Origin: CAZADS01 sp964483985
GTDB lineage: Bacteria; Pseudomonadota; Alphaproteobacteria; Thalassobaculales; Thalassobaculaceae
Direction: 5' to 3'
NCBI GenBank assembly: GCA_964483985.1
Contig: CAZADS010000061.1
Location: forward strand, 1-64,000
Length of the DNA stretch: 64,000 bases
Below are positions 8,821 to 16,892 of this stretch, in pieces (positions within the stretch are counted from its first letter, which is position 1; each line of letters opens with the position of its first letter). The translations under genes were made by a program, and so were the position numbers. The notes under the pieces were generated by a model, which was not told the DNA's origin, did not search any database, and worked only from the letters and a program-made list of their open reading frames with translations.

Positions 8821-9636
8821 ATGATTGTTAAAAAGCCAGTACTCTCTGACAAAGAAATCAGTACTTATCTCCGAGATGGCGTGATTATACCTTCATTCCG
8901 CCTGCCTAACGACGCCCTAGCCCGACTTCGTTTATTAGCGGATCAAATCGTACAAAATAATCCTCATTTAGGTGATGAACCCATGGCCTGTCCGCATGTC
9001 CCGGGTTCGGGTATTCAAAAACTTCAAAGTGAAACAGGCTGGATAGAATTCCCAACATATCCTGCTATCCTAGATATGCTTGAACAAATCCTCGGCCCAG
9101 ATATAATCCTTTGGGGAACGACGCTATTTTATAAACCCCCGATAAATGGCCGCATTGTTCCTTGGCATCGAGACGGGCGCTATTGGCCCATTAAACCGCT
9201 CGAAACTACTTCCGTATGGATCGCCATAGATGAATGTAGTATTGAAAACGGGTGCCTAAGAGCAATTCCGGGTTCACACAAAAGCCGAGAGATTGGGCGT
9301 CATTTTAGATCTACTCGAAATGACATCGCCATACCCGAGACATTATTCGAAAATGAATATGACGAGTCCCAAGCATTTAATATCGAATTAGAACCAGGGC
9401 AAATGGTCATCTTCGACGTCTATACAATCCATGGTTCCAACGCCAACTATACTGCGGACAAAAGAAGGGGACTAGCGATGCGATACATTCCAGCAACCTG
9501 TCACTTCGATCATTACAATCTGCCTATAGAAGATTCCCGAGGAGCAGCTCATCATACCCGACCACTGATCCAAGTCCGCGGAGTTGACCGTACGGGTCTA
9601 AATAACTTTAAAATAGGACACCCGCTTTCAACCTGA
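8821..9636 (+). CDS. Phytanoyl-CoA dioxygenase (PhyH) family protein
   Basis: Non-haem Fe(II)/2-oxoglutarate dioxygenase. From the chosen start it has 271 residues. The facial triad is readable: WHRDGRYW gives His116 and Asp118, and YTIHGSN gives His204. An arginine a little further on (KRRGLAMRY, about 215-216) fits 2-oxoglutarate binding. ENGCLRAIPGSHK at 142-154 is the usual PhyH loop after the double-stranded helix core. The ATG at 8821 (MIVKKPVLSDKEI) is preferred to a TTG at 8755 because homologous proteins begin just before the LSDKEI stretch. The substrate is unknown; bacterial members hydroxylate very diverse small molecules. It stands alone, with a pseudogene upstream. Confidence 0.85.
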   Translation: MIVKKPVLSDKEISTYLRDGVIIPSFRLPNDALARLRLLADQIVQNNPHLGDEPMACPHVPGSGIQKLQSETGWIEFPTYPAILDMLEQILGPDIILWGTTLFYKPPINGRIVPWHRDGRYWPIKPLETTSVWIAIDECSIENGCLRAIPGSHKSREIGRHFRSTRNDIAIPETLFENEYDESQAFNIELEPGQMVIFDVYTIHGSNANYTADKRRGLAMRYIPATCHFDHYNLPIEDSRGAAHHTRPLIQVRGVDRTGLNNFKIGHPLST

Positions 9637-9681
9637 AAACCCCCCGTCAATTCGAACATTCATCCCAGGCTGTAAATCCCA

Positions 9682-10245
9682 TCAAGTCCTTGTCAATTCT
9701 TTTGGAGTTATGAACGTTTTGAGTTGGGCTGAACTTTCATCAAGACCCGCCCACGTTTTTGTATTAAGAGTCAACGTCGCCAATGCACCAGTTGGAAACT
9801 TTTGGTAAATCTTGTTGAAAATTTCTTGGTTTTGACTCCGAGTCTGTTTAATTAGCGAGCAAATCAGCATTTGGATACCAGGATTATGACCGATTAAAAG
9901 AATTTCTTTTTCGTCATTTGGTACATTGCGTATAACATTTAACAAAGACAAAACTGATGCTTCATAAATGTCGCGCCGAAATTTAACATCACGAGGCACT
10001 GGTAAAAAACGGTTTATGATACCCCATGTCATTCTCGTTCGGAGTGCGGGAGAGCATAGAATTAGAGTAGGAGATAAATTGGTTTTTTTACAAAACCTCC
10101 CAATTGTACTAGCCGACTCCAAACCCCGGTCATTCAAGGGTCTATCAAAATCATTCACCGGCGCGTCGGCCCAACTCGATTTCGCATGACGTAATACATG
10201 GAGAACTAATTCACACTCCTTTCCGCGATTAACATTGTTAATCAT
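9682..10245 (-). CDS. SixA-type phosphohistidine phosphatase
   Basis: Histidine phosphatase superfamily, COG2062 branch. The catalytic motif is LRHAKSSW with the nucleophilic His at about residue 19. RPLNDRGLESA follows, and the second conserved histidine is in LLIGHNPGIQ. SixA of E. coli removes phosphate from the HPt domain of ArcB and from phosphotransferase proteins; targets in this organism are unknown. A strong GAGGAGG precedes the ATG at 10245, which fixes the start. The 187-residue length is slightly long for SixA, with extra C-terminal residues (LTLNTKTWAGLDESS) that are common in alphaproteobacterial copies. Confidence 0.88.
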   Translation of the reverse strand: MINNVNRGKECELVLHVLRHAKSSWADAPVNDFDRPLNDRGLESASTIGRFCKKTNLSPTLILCSPALRTRMTWGIINRFLPVPRDVKFRRDIYEASVLSLLNVIRNVPNDEKEILLIGHNPGIQMLICSLIKQTRSQNQEIFNKIYQKFPTGALATLTLNTKTWAGLDESSAQLKTFITPKELTRT

Positions 10246-10578
10246 TCTTCCTCCTCAGAATGTATCACCCTACTAAACTTTGCAGGCTATGGTCTTACAA
10301 ACATTCAATTTGATTCATACCATCAGTTATTTTTTTGGTAGATGAAGCATTCTCAAACAAGAGCTACCCAAAGACCGCTATTGCACAACCACTGGTCATA
10401 CAAAAATTAAGACACCTTTATAAGAAATACGCTAGTCACTAATAAATAATAGGCTAAAGCAATCCTTAATTTTAGATTTTTTTAGGCATTTTAATACTAG
10501 CGAATCAAAAGCTAGCATAAAAACGCAATTATGTTACAAATCAACGAAGTGGCGATCAAATCCTTGGAGGGTAAAACG
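10246..10578 (+). other. Divergent intergenic region
   Basis: AT-rich stretch between the minus-strand phosphatase and the plus-strand lipoprotein gene, so it should contain both promoters. No clear -35/-10 pair with good spacing stands out. No RNA gene or repeat was recognised. Confidence 0.35.
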
Positions 10579-10926
10579 ATGCGGCACTTTTTTGTTTCCG
10601 TGCCTATCCTATTAGCAACTATTCTACTTTCGAGCTGTTTTTCGGAAGAAGAAAAAGCTGTCACCAAAAAGAAAGATTACATAATTGCCCGAAACGGCAA
10701 AGTAGAAGCGTTTAAGGTCATCTTACAAACTCGCCTTAAAGATCACGTTCTTGTACCTTTTGGAGAGGAAGTAAAAATAGAATTTCCTCCCAACAAAAGT
10801 AAAACCGTCCTAGTAAAAACCAAAAGTCAGGATCCAAACTGGAACGATTGTTCCATTGCAATGCAAGTGGGACAAACTTTGGTAGTATACAAAAAATATG
10901 AGCATATTGAGTGTCGAGCAGAATAA
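10579..10926 (+). CDS. Small putative lipoprotein, unknown function
   Basis: The ATG at 10579 is preceded by GGAGG, so the in-frame start 16 codons earlier is rejected. The 115-residue product starts with a lipoprotein signal peptide with lipobox LLSSC (Cys20). The mature part is lysine-rich, charged and probably mostly beta strand (AFKVILQTRLKDHVLVPFG, KTVLVKTKS), with two cysteines in its second half that could form a disulfide. I recognise no domain. It is probably periplasmic and membrane-anchored. Confidence 0.65.
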   Translation: MRHFFVSVPILLATILLSSCFSEEEKAVTKKKDYIIARNGKVEAFKVILQTRLKDHVLVPFGEEVKIEFPPNKSKTVLVKTKSQDPNWNDCSIAMQVGQTLVVYKKYEHIECRAE

Positions 10927-10959
10927 TTCAATTTTCGAAGCTTAATAAATAGCTAGTTT

Positions 10960-11172
10960 TTGATTTTGATCCACGGGTTTTCTACAGAAGTAGAAATAGC
11001 TCATTTTACTTCGAACAAATTTCCGACCGGAGATGTGATTAAAGTGACTGCGACTGTAATACGAGCAGGTTCTAAACGGATTAATAATACCAAAGTTATA
11101 ATTGGTGGAATAGCCGCGCCCGAAAAGATCGAAAAAGGAGTAAGGCCTTTACTAACATTGTTTGTAATTTGA
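10960..11172 (+). pseudogene. Possible remnant of a hotdog-fold thioesterase
   Basis: A 70-codon frame starting with TTG and without a ribosome site. The stretch FPTGDVIKVTATVIRAGSKR resembles the PaaI-type hotdog pattern (PxxxGDxIxxxAxVxRxGxR) found in the last third of such proteins. The active-site helix that should precede it (HGG followed by a long helix) is absent, so at best this is the 3' part of a lost gene. The identification rests on one short motif. Nothing recognisable follows it up to 11352. Confidence 0.25.
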
Positions 11173-11352
11173 TTAGCACCTTTCTGGTCCTATGTTCGCT
11201 TTTTAAAGAAACACACGAACGCGAAACGTACACATGCTGGATTGAAAGCACCAAATATCTCTTTCCCCATATTACATAATTCCTAAACAACTATTGTTTT
11301 CATGTTAATTATATATTTTTCCTTGTGAAATTCACTTGGGCACGTCGATTTT

Positions 11353-12756
11353 CTAATAAGGCGTGCCAGCAGCAATGCGATCGAACATGACTTCAGGTAA
11401 CCAAAGTACTAAATCAGGGAATAACATAATCAAAGCCAAACAAACGAAATGCAGGGCTATAAATGGAATAACCCCGCGATACATATCAACTAACTTCAGT
11501 TCTGGCGGGCTAATCCCCCGCAAAAAGAAAATAGCTGGTGCCATCGGCGGCGTTAAATAGCTCGTCTGTATGACAATTAAAAACATAACGCAAAACCAAA
11601 CGTCGTCAACGCCCATACCCCTCAGCACTGCAACCGAAATTGGGACAACAATTATCATTATAGATATAAATTCCAGCACAAAACCTGCAACAAATGTAAT
11701 TAGCATTAGAATGAGCATTGTTGGCCATACAGTAAGATTCGCCTCTTGAAAAACATCTCGGACCGCGCTAATGCCCCCGAGAGCTACAAAAACACCAGCA
11801 AACATCATACCTGCCAGCAATATCGTCAAAATCATTGCTGTAATACGCAGCGTTTTCAGTAGTGATTGCCGTAAAACTTTTAATGAAAAAGTCCGGTAAC
11901 ATATGGTCAATAGGATAGTGCCGGCTGCTCCCATAGCGCCCGCTTCCGTTGGCGTTGCCCAACCAAGCATGATGGTACCTAAAACGCAAAATATAAGACA
12001 AAATAATGGGATAAGGGCTGTGGCAATGACCCATAGCTTTTCTAAAAAATCGGGACCTTCTTCAATTTCCGAGATGACGGGCCCATCTTCAGGGCAAAGT
12101 ATACACCGTACTAGGATGTAAAGAATATATAATCCCGCTAAAATAAGACCTGGGAGCATAATCCCAACAAACAAATTGCCAACACCGACGCCAGCAATGG
12201 GACCCAAAATAACGACGACTACCGACGGTGGAATAATAGTACCCAAAGAGCCTCCTGCACATATTGTCCCTGCTATCAACCCTTTGTCGTAACGGTGGCG
12301 CAGCATTATCGTAATAACCATCAAACCAACAACTGACTCTGCTGCTCCTACTACCCCGCTTGCAGCGGCAAAAACAACGCACAACATAACGGTGGCGATT
12401 GCCAAGCCGCCAGGTAATCTTCGTGTCCAAAGATGCATAGCCTCAAATAATTTCTCCGATACACCCGATCGTTCAAGCATACACCCCATAAAAATGAACA
12501 ACGGAACAGCAGATAAAACGTAATACGAGGCAACGTCGTCCACTTTGGCAACCAATTGATGAATAAGAACATCCCCGAACCTGAACAGCCCAAAAAAAAT
12601 CGATACACCAATTAATGAAAATGCAACGGGAAAACCGATGAAGATAAGAATCATCAGCACCGGAAACATCATTAAGCCCAAGCCTATTGTCATAACATAT
12701 TCAAACTTTGTTTGCGCTAAAGTTGGATTTCTTACGTTCCAAAGATTTTTACTCAC
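11353..12756 (-). CDS. TRAP transporter large permease subunit (DctM type)
   Basis: Large membrane subunit of a tripartite ATP-independent periplasmic transporter, which uses a sodium or proton gradient to import organic acids and similar solutes captured by a binding protein. It has about a dozen hydrophobic segments and DctM hallmarks: PLFIFMGCMLERSGVSEKL, GTICAGGSLGTIIPPSVVVV, TPTEAGAMGA and PPMAPAIFFLRG. Length is 467 from the GTG at 12756; homologues suggest a start near the ATG at 12693 (MTIGLGLMMFP). No DctQ or DctP gene is adjacent; the upstream gene on this strand is a thioesterase. Either partners are encoded elsewhere or the small subunit was lost. Confidence 0.9.
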   Translation of the reverse strand: MSKNLWNVRNPTLAQTKFEYVMTIGLGLMMFPVLMILIFIGFPVAFSLIGVSIFFGLFRFGDVLIHQLVAKVDDVASYYVLSAVPLFIFMGCMLERSGVSEKLFEAMHLWTRRLPGGLAIATVMLCVVFAAASGVVGAAESVVGLMVITIMLRHRYDKGLIAGTICAGGSLGTIIPPSVVVVILGPIAGVGVGNLFVGIMLPGLILAGLYILYILVRCILCPEDGPVISEIEEGPDFLEKLWVIATALIPLFCLIFCVLGTIMLGWATPTEAGAMGAAGTILLTICYRTFSLKVLRQSLLKTLRITAMILTILLAGMMFAGVFVALGGISAVRDVFQEANLTVWPTMLILMLITFVAGFVLEFISIMIIVVPISVAVLRGMGVDDVWFCVMFLIVIQTSYLTPPMAPAIFFLRGISPPELKLVDMYRGVIPFIALHFVCLALIMLFPDLVLWLPEVMFDRIAAGTPY

Positions 12757-12785
12757 CTATATTATTATGTTTGTTGATAGGACAA

Positions 12786-13199
12786 TTAATCCGGTAATCT
12801 CCAAGTAGCGGTGCCTTCCGCTATTAAGAATGCATCCGCATCCCACACTTTTGCGTCCAGCCGCCCTATCGAATTATCTTGATTCAAAAATTGAGCCTCG
12901 CAACGCCCTGGACCTCTATTTAGTTTGTGAAAATATTTCGTTTGCAATTCAATAGTAGCGCCGGCAGATCCGGTCATTTTTTTACTAAGATGTGCCATGG
13001 TAATATCTATGACCGTAGTGATTAGTCCCGCATGAAAACCACCAAAAGGACTAAATAAAAAATCATCAACGGGAAATAAACAAATACACTTATCATTTTG
13101 GTAGCTGATTTTTAAACCTAGAAATTCAAATAAAAAAAATGAGTTTTTATAATTTTTTAAAGCTCCGGATAACCGTTGCTGTAATGCTGTTTCTTTCAT
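12786..13199 (-). CDS. PaaI-family hotdog thioesterase
   Basis: 137-residue single-hotdog protein. FGGFHAGLITTVIDITMAHL carries the family's active-site loop and long central helix. TIELQTKYFHKLNRGPGRCEA is the second conserved strand pair and IAEGTATWRLPD the usual end. It probably hydrolyses an acyl- or aryl-CoA ester; the substrate is not predictable. Its ATG overlaps the TGA of the upstream PPOX gene (ATGA at 13196-13199), so translation is coupled. Confidence 0.8.
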   Translation of the reverse strand: MKETALQQRLSGALKNYKNSFFLFEFLGLKISYQNDKCICLFPVDDFLFSPFGGFHAGLITTVIDITMAHLSKKMTGSAGATIELQTKYFHKLNRGPGRCEAQFLNQDNSIGRLDAKVWDADAFLIAEGTATWRLPD

Positions 13200-13618
13200 T
13201 TAATTTTTCCCCAGCTTACAGCCTTTTCCACCTCAATTACTATTAAAACTCTATTTTCTAAATTCATCGTTCTATACTGAGTGTATCGGCTACGTAAAAG
13301 CTGAATAACCTCCTCATTCAACTCGCTAACCTCCCTGACCATTGCCTGCCCACGGATCATCACCCATCCCAACTTTTCCCAATCATCTTCATAATGGTCT
13401 ACCACCAATGACACATACGGGTTTCCAGAAATATTTCGTACCCTTTTCAAAGACATGACATCAACAGTTTTTGGTTTGTCATCAAGAACTATGTAGATGG
13501 TTTTTCCCAAAAGGACAAAACAAACAGGCACGACGTGCGGGTGTCCTTTATCATCTACAGTAGCGAGGTGGGCTATCTTGTGGTGATTTAGAAAACGTTC
13601 TTGATCAATAGATAACAT
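13196..13618 (-). CDS. Pyridoxamine 5'-phosphate oxidase-like flavin/F420-fold protein
   Basis: Split-barrel PPOX-class protein of about 140 residues, of the type annotated as TIGR03668 'PPOX class F420-dependent oxidoreductase'. The start FLNHHKIAHLATVDDKGHPHVVPV is the typical first two strands. LDDKPKTVDVMSLKRVRNI and SLVVDHYEDDWEKLGWVMIRG match the cofactor-side and dimer strands. The actual cofactor (FMN, F420 or haem) cannot be told. The ATG at 13618 is used; an in-frame ATG lies two codons upstream. It is translationally coupled to the thioesterase downstream. Confidence 0.75.
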   Translation of the reverse strand: MLSIDQERFLNHHKIAHLATVDDKGHPHVVPVCFVLLGKTIYIVLDDKPKTVDVMSLKRVRNISGNPYVSLVVDHYEDDWEKLGWVMIRGQAMVREVSELNEEVIQLLRSRYTQYRTMNLENRVLIVIEVEKAVSWGKIK

Positions 13619-13717
13619 ACACACCTATTAGAAAAATGCAGAGTGGCCAACTGGTATTATTAAACGAGTAGCCGGTTTTTCAACCAATACGATTAAAATC
13701 ATTTACCTAATTTATAG

Positions 13718-14557
13718 TTATTCTCCTATTTGAAAAAGGCGGCCATGATTTCGAGCTCCGGCAAATGACCAACCAAATACTATTGCGCCTATTAACAGAT
13801 AGATTAAATTAGCGATAATAGCACCCACTAGCAGATCGGTGCGGAACACACTATCAATAAGCACTGATCGCATACCTTCAAAGACATACGCAGAAGGTGT
13901 ACACCAAGCAAATATTTGCAGCCATTCGGGCAACGTCTCTACTGGGTAGTAAATTGCGCTAATTGGCGCAAATGCAAAAATTGCGACCCAAGCCAGACTT
14001 TCGGCACCTAAACCAAAACGCAAAACAAATGCGATGACCACCATCCCTAATCCCCACCCCATCACGAACAAGCAGGAGAAGAAAGCTACAATGCCCGGAC
14101 CATAAGCAAATATAGAAAAATCGAAAAACAAGAATGCTAGAATCCAGGAAGGAACTAACCCCACAACGCCTCTTAAAAAGCTAATTATCATTAAAGCACT
14201 AATAAATTCATAGGGCCTCAATGGGCTAACGAAAAGATGGCCTAGGTTTCGGGACCACATTTCTTCTAAAAAACACATAGAAAAACCTATTTGACTACGA
14301 AAAAGTAAATCCCAAAGTAACACCGCACCAATTAAGACCCCAGTTGCATTTGCTACCCAACTAGAATGCCCTGTGAAGAACTCCGTCACAAAACCCCAAA
14401 TAATCATTTGAACAGTAGGCCAATACGCCATTTCCAAAATTCGTGGAAAGGAGCCTCTCAACAAATAATAATGCCTTTTAACCAAGGCATTTACCCGTCT
14501 CATCGAAAATATAGCTGAGTTCCGGCTTGATAGGCTACCGTGAGAAAAATCATTCAC
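13718..14557 (-). CDS. ABC-2 type transporter permease
   Basis: 279-residue membrane protein with six hydrophobic segments and the ABC-2 permease pattern: RILEMAYWPTVQMIIWGFV near the start, a GHLFVSPLRPYEF cytoplasmic loop, and FAPISAIYYPVETLP before the last segments. It forms an exporter with the ATPase encoded just upstream, whose TGA overlaps this ATG by four bases. The substrate (drug, polysaccharide, lipid or peptide) is not evident. COG0842-type. Confidence 0.85.
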   Translation of the reverse strand: MNDFSHGSLSSRNSAIFSMRRVNALVKRHYYLLRGSFPRILEMAYWPTVQMIIWGFVTEFFTGHSSWVANATGVLIGAVLLWDLLFRSQIGFSMCFLEEMWSRNLGHLFVSPLRPYEFISALMIISFLRGVVGLVPSWILAFLFFDFSIFAYGPGIVAFFSCLFVMGWGLGMVVIAFVLRFGLGAESLAWVAIFAFAPISAIYYPVETLPEWLQIFAWCTPSAYVFEGMRSVLIDSVFRTDLLVGAIIANLIYLLIGAIVFGWSFAGARNHGRLFQIGE

Positions 14558-15300
14558 AAATCACCTTCCCTGTCTCTGTTACGGGCAACATCTAGAAACA
14601 CTTCTTCCATATTGGTGCGACCGTATTCTCTTATTAAGATTTTTGGTGATCCACGATCCACAATTTTACCAGCTCGCATCATAAGTACGTTATCGCAGAG
14701 ACGTTCTACTTCCGCCATATGATGAGAGGCCAGTAAGATCGTCGCGTTTTCATCACGAGCGTATCGCTCCAAATAGGATCGAACAGAGTCTGCAGTGTCT
14801 GGATCTAAAGATGCAGTTGGCTCATCTAACAATAGTAATCGAGGTGTATTTATAAGAGCCTTTGCTAACGCAACACGTGTTTTCTGACCAGCCGAAAGTT
14901 GACCCGTTTTTCGATCAAGTAAATTATGGAAATTTAGACTTTCGGCCAGAAAATCAATTCTCCGTTTAATAGATTGGATCGAATATAGCTCACCGTAGAC
15001 TTGTAGATTTTCTCTTATAGTTAACCGGTTGGGCAAGTCCACGTAAGGTGAAGAAAAATTTATTAGCGGCAGAATGTCATGGCGTTCATTTATCATACAC
15101 CGCCCAAAAATTTGGACCGAGCCACTAGTAGGAATCAGAAGTCCTAATAATATTGCAATTGTCGTGGTTTTACCGGCTCCATTGCTACCCAATAGAGCCG
15201 TCACTTGGCCTTCCTCAACTTCAAAACCAACATCATCTATGGCGCGGATATTGCCAAACTTTTTAGTCAGAGCGCGCGCATGGATAGCAAAAGTAGACAT
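14554..15300 (-). CDS. ABC transporter ATP-binding protein (ABC-2 exporter)
   Basis: 248-residue nucleotide-binding subunit, COG1131 group. Walker A is GSNGAGKTTT (about 38-47), the signature LSAGQKTRVALAKAL, Walker B RLLLLDEPTASLD, and the switch histidine is in LLASHHMAEVE. It pairs with the permease that overlaps its stop codon by four bases. The gene starts at the ATG at 15300 (MSTFAIHARALTK). The gap upstream to the divergent kinase gene should hold its promoter, but none is obvious. Confidence 0.92.
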   Translation of the reverse strand: MSTFAIHARALTKKFGNIRAIDDVGFEVEEGQVTALLGSNGAGKTTTIAILLGLLIPTSGSVQIFGRCMINERHDILPLINFSSPYVDLPNRLTIRENLQVYGELYSIQSIKRRIDFLAESLNFHNLLDRKTGQLSAGQKTRVALAKALINTPRLLLLDEPTASLDPDTADSVRSYLERYARDENATILLASHHMAEVERLCDNVLMMRAGKIVDRGSPKILIREYGRTNMEEVFLDVARNRDREGDL

Positions 15301-15525
15301 TAAAATATAGACCGTCCGGATAAATTACTTATTCAATTAAACAGATTAATTGCCACTCGCCATCGTCGCAAGTCGCCATTGCCTAAGCTTGAAAAAATAC
15401 CACCTGGCAAGTATATTCCCGAAAGGAACTGGTCCCTTTTTTGGGTCCTAACCCATTTTACTTTCAATCTAGATTTATTCTGGTTCAACCTAATAGGCTA
15501 GAATGGTAAAAGTTGGCTCGATAAA

Positions 15526-16863
15526 ATGAACGGGACGCGTATGATCGAGGAAGGAGCGCATCCAAAATATATCCTCAATCCCGTCCCAACCGGAGCGGTA
15601 AGTGCGCGCACCTTAATCACGCTCCGTTGGGTTGCTATCGTAGGCCAGATGGTTGCTATATTAGTCGTAGAATATGGTTTAAAGTTTTCACTGCCACTTT
15701 ACCTCTGCATATCTATTATCTTAGCCGCTGCTATCTTCAACTTGTTCATGCAAGCTAGTAGCCGAACACACCCAAGATTAAGCGATCAATCGGCAGCGTT
15801 ATCGCTTGGCTGGGATATAGCGCAGTCAACTGCGTTGCTGTTTGTTACTGGAGGAATGGCAAATCCTTTTGCTCTTTTATTGCTAGCTCCCGTCACCGTA
15901 TCGGCTACAATTCTTTCTCTAAGGTCTACGATTTGGCTTTGCCTACTCGCTTTATCAGCAGCAACTATTTTGATGTTAATTCATTTACCATTACCATGGC
16001 AAAAAACAGGGATACAGCTACCCACGTTATACATTTTTGGGATTTGGACCGCATTAATTATCGCTATCTTCTTCATAGCTGCATATACCTGGCGCGTAGC
16101 AGATGAGGCTAGAAGGATGACAAATGCGCTTGCAGCTACACAGATTGCTTTAGCTCGCGAACAGCAAATCTCAGCGCTTGGAGGTTTGGCTGCTGCTGCG
16201 GCTCATGAACTTGGTACTCCATTAAGTACGATAGCAGTAGTGACAGCCGAGTTATCGCGTGATGTTCCATCCGATAGTGAATTCTCCAGCGATATTGAGC
16301 TTTTACGAAGTGAAAGTGATCGATGTGCAGAGATATTGGCTCGTCTTTCGCATAAACCTGATATAGAAAATCCAGCACCTTTTGATCATATACCCATAAG
16401 TACATTAGTCGAACTCGCTGCAACACCCCATCAAAGAGATTCGGTAGAAATAATCATTGAACAGCACACACAGCGCAAACAAAGCGATCGCAGAATTCCT
16501 AATTCTGAGCCACTGGTTACCAGACGACCCGAAATGCTGCATGGTCTCAGCACTCTAGTTGAAAATGCTAGCCAATTTGCTAAAACCACTGTCGAAGTTA
16601 CTATTGGATGGAATGATGACGAGGCGACTATTCTGATAGAAGATGACGGCCCCGGATTTTCTCCAGCCGTATTAGATAGACTAGGAGAGCCATATCTCTC
16701 CACAAGACGAAATAGTTCAAATCATATGGGGTTGGGTATTTTTATTGCAAAAACTCTCCTCGAACGAACAGGTGGTCAGCTCGTTTTTGGCAACCGCCCT
16801 GACAACGGAGCATCGGTAACAGCTCGTTGGCTTCGCTCCTCCATAGAGCCCAATCCGAATTAG
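15526..16863 (+). CDS. RegB/PrrB/ActS-type redox-sensing histidine kinase
   Basis: Membrane sensor kinase that in relatives reads the ubiquinone pool and phosphorylates RegA/PrrA/ActR to control respiration and carbon or nitrogen fixation. Six membrane segments cover about residues 30-188. The quinone-binding motif GGMANPF is at 109-115. The H-box HELGTPLSTIAV has the phospho-accepting His227, and a cysteine in SDRCAEILARL at 267 matches the position of the RegB redox cysteine. The ATPase domain shows ENASQFA (N box), EDDGPGF (G1) and GLGIFIAKTL (G2). At 445 residues it is full length. The cognate RegA gene, usually close by in alphaproteobacteria, is not in this window. Confidence 0.88.
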   Translation: MNGTRMIEEGAHPKYILNPVPTGAVSARTLITLRWVAIVGQMVAILVVEYGLKFSLPLYLCISIILAAAIFNLFMQASSRTHPRLSDQSAALSLGWDIAQSTALLFVTGGMANPFALLLLAPVTVSATILSLRSTIWLCLLALSAATILMLIHLPLPWQKTGIQLPTLYIFGIWTALIIAIFFIAAYTWRVADEARRMTNALAATQIALAREQQISALGGLAAAAAHELGTPLSTIAVVTAELSRDVPSDSEFSSDIELLRSESDRCAEILARLSHKPDIENPAPFDHIPISTLVELAATPHQRDSVEIIIEQHTQRKQSDRRIPNSEPLVTRRPEMLHGLSTLVENASQFAKTTVEVTIGWNDDEATILIEDDGPGFSPAVLDRLGEPYLSTRRNSSNHMGLGIFIAKTLLERTGGQLVFGNRPDNGASVTARWLRSSIEPNPN

Positions 16864-16892
16864 ATGGCAAACACTTAAAAGAAAATCCGAAA

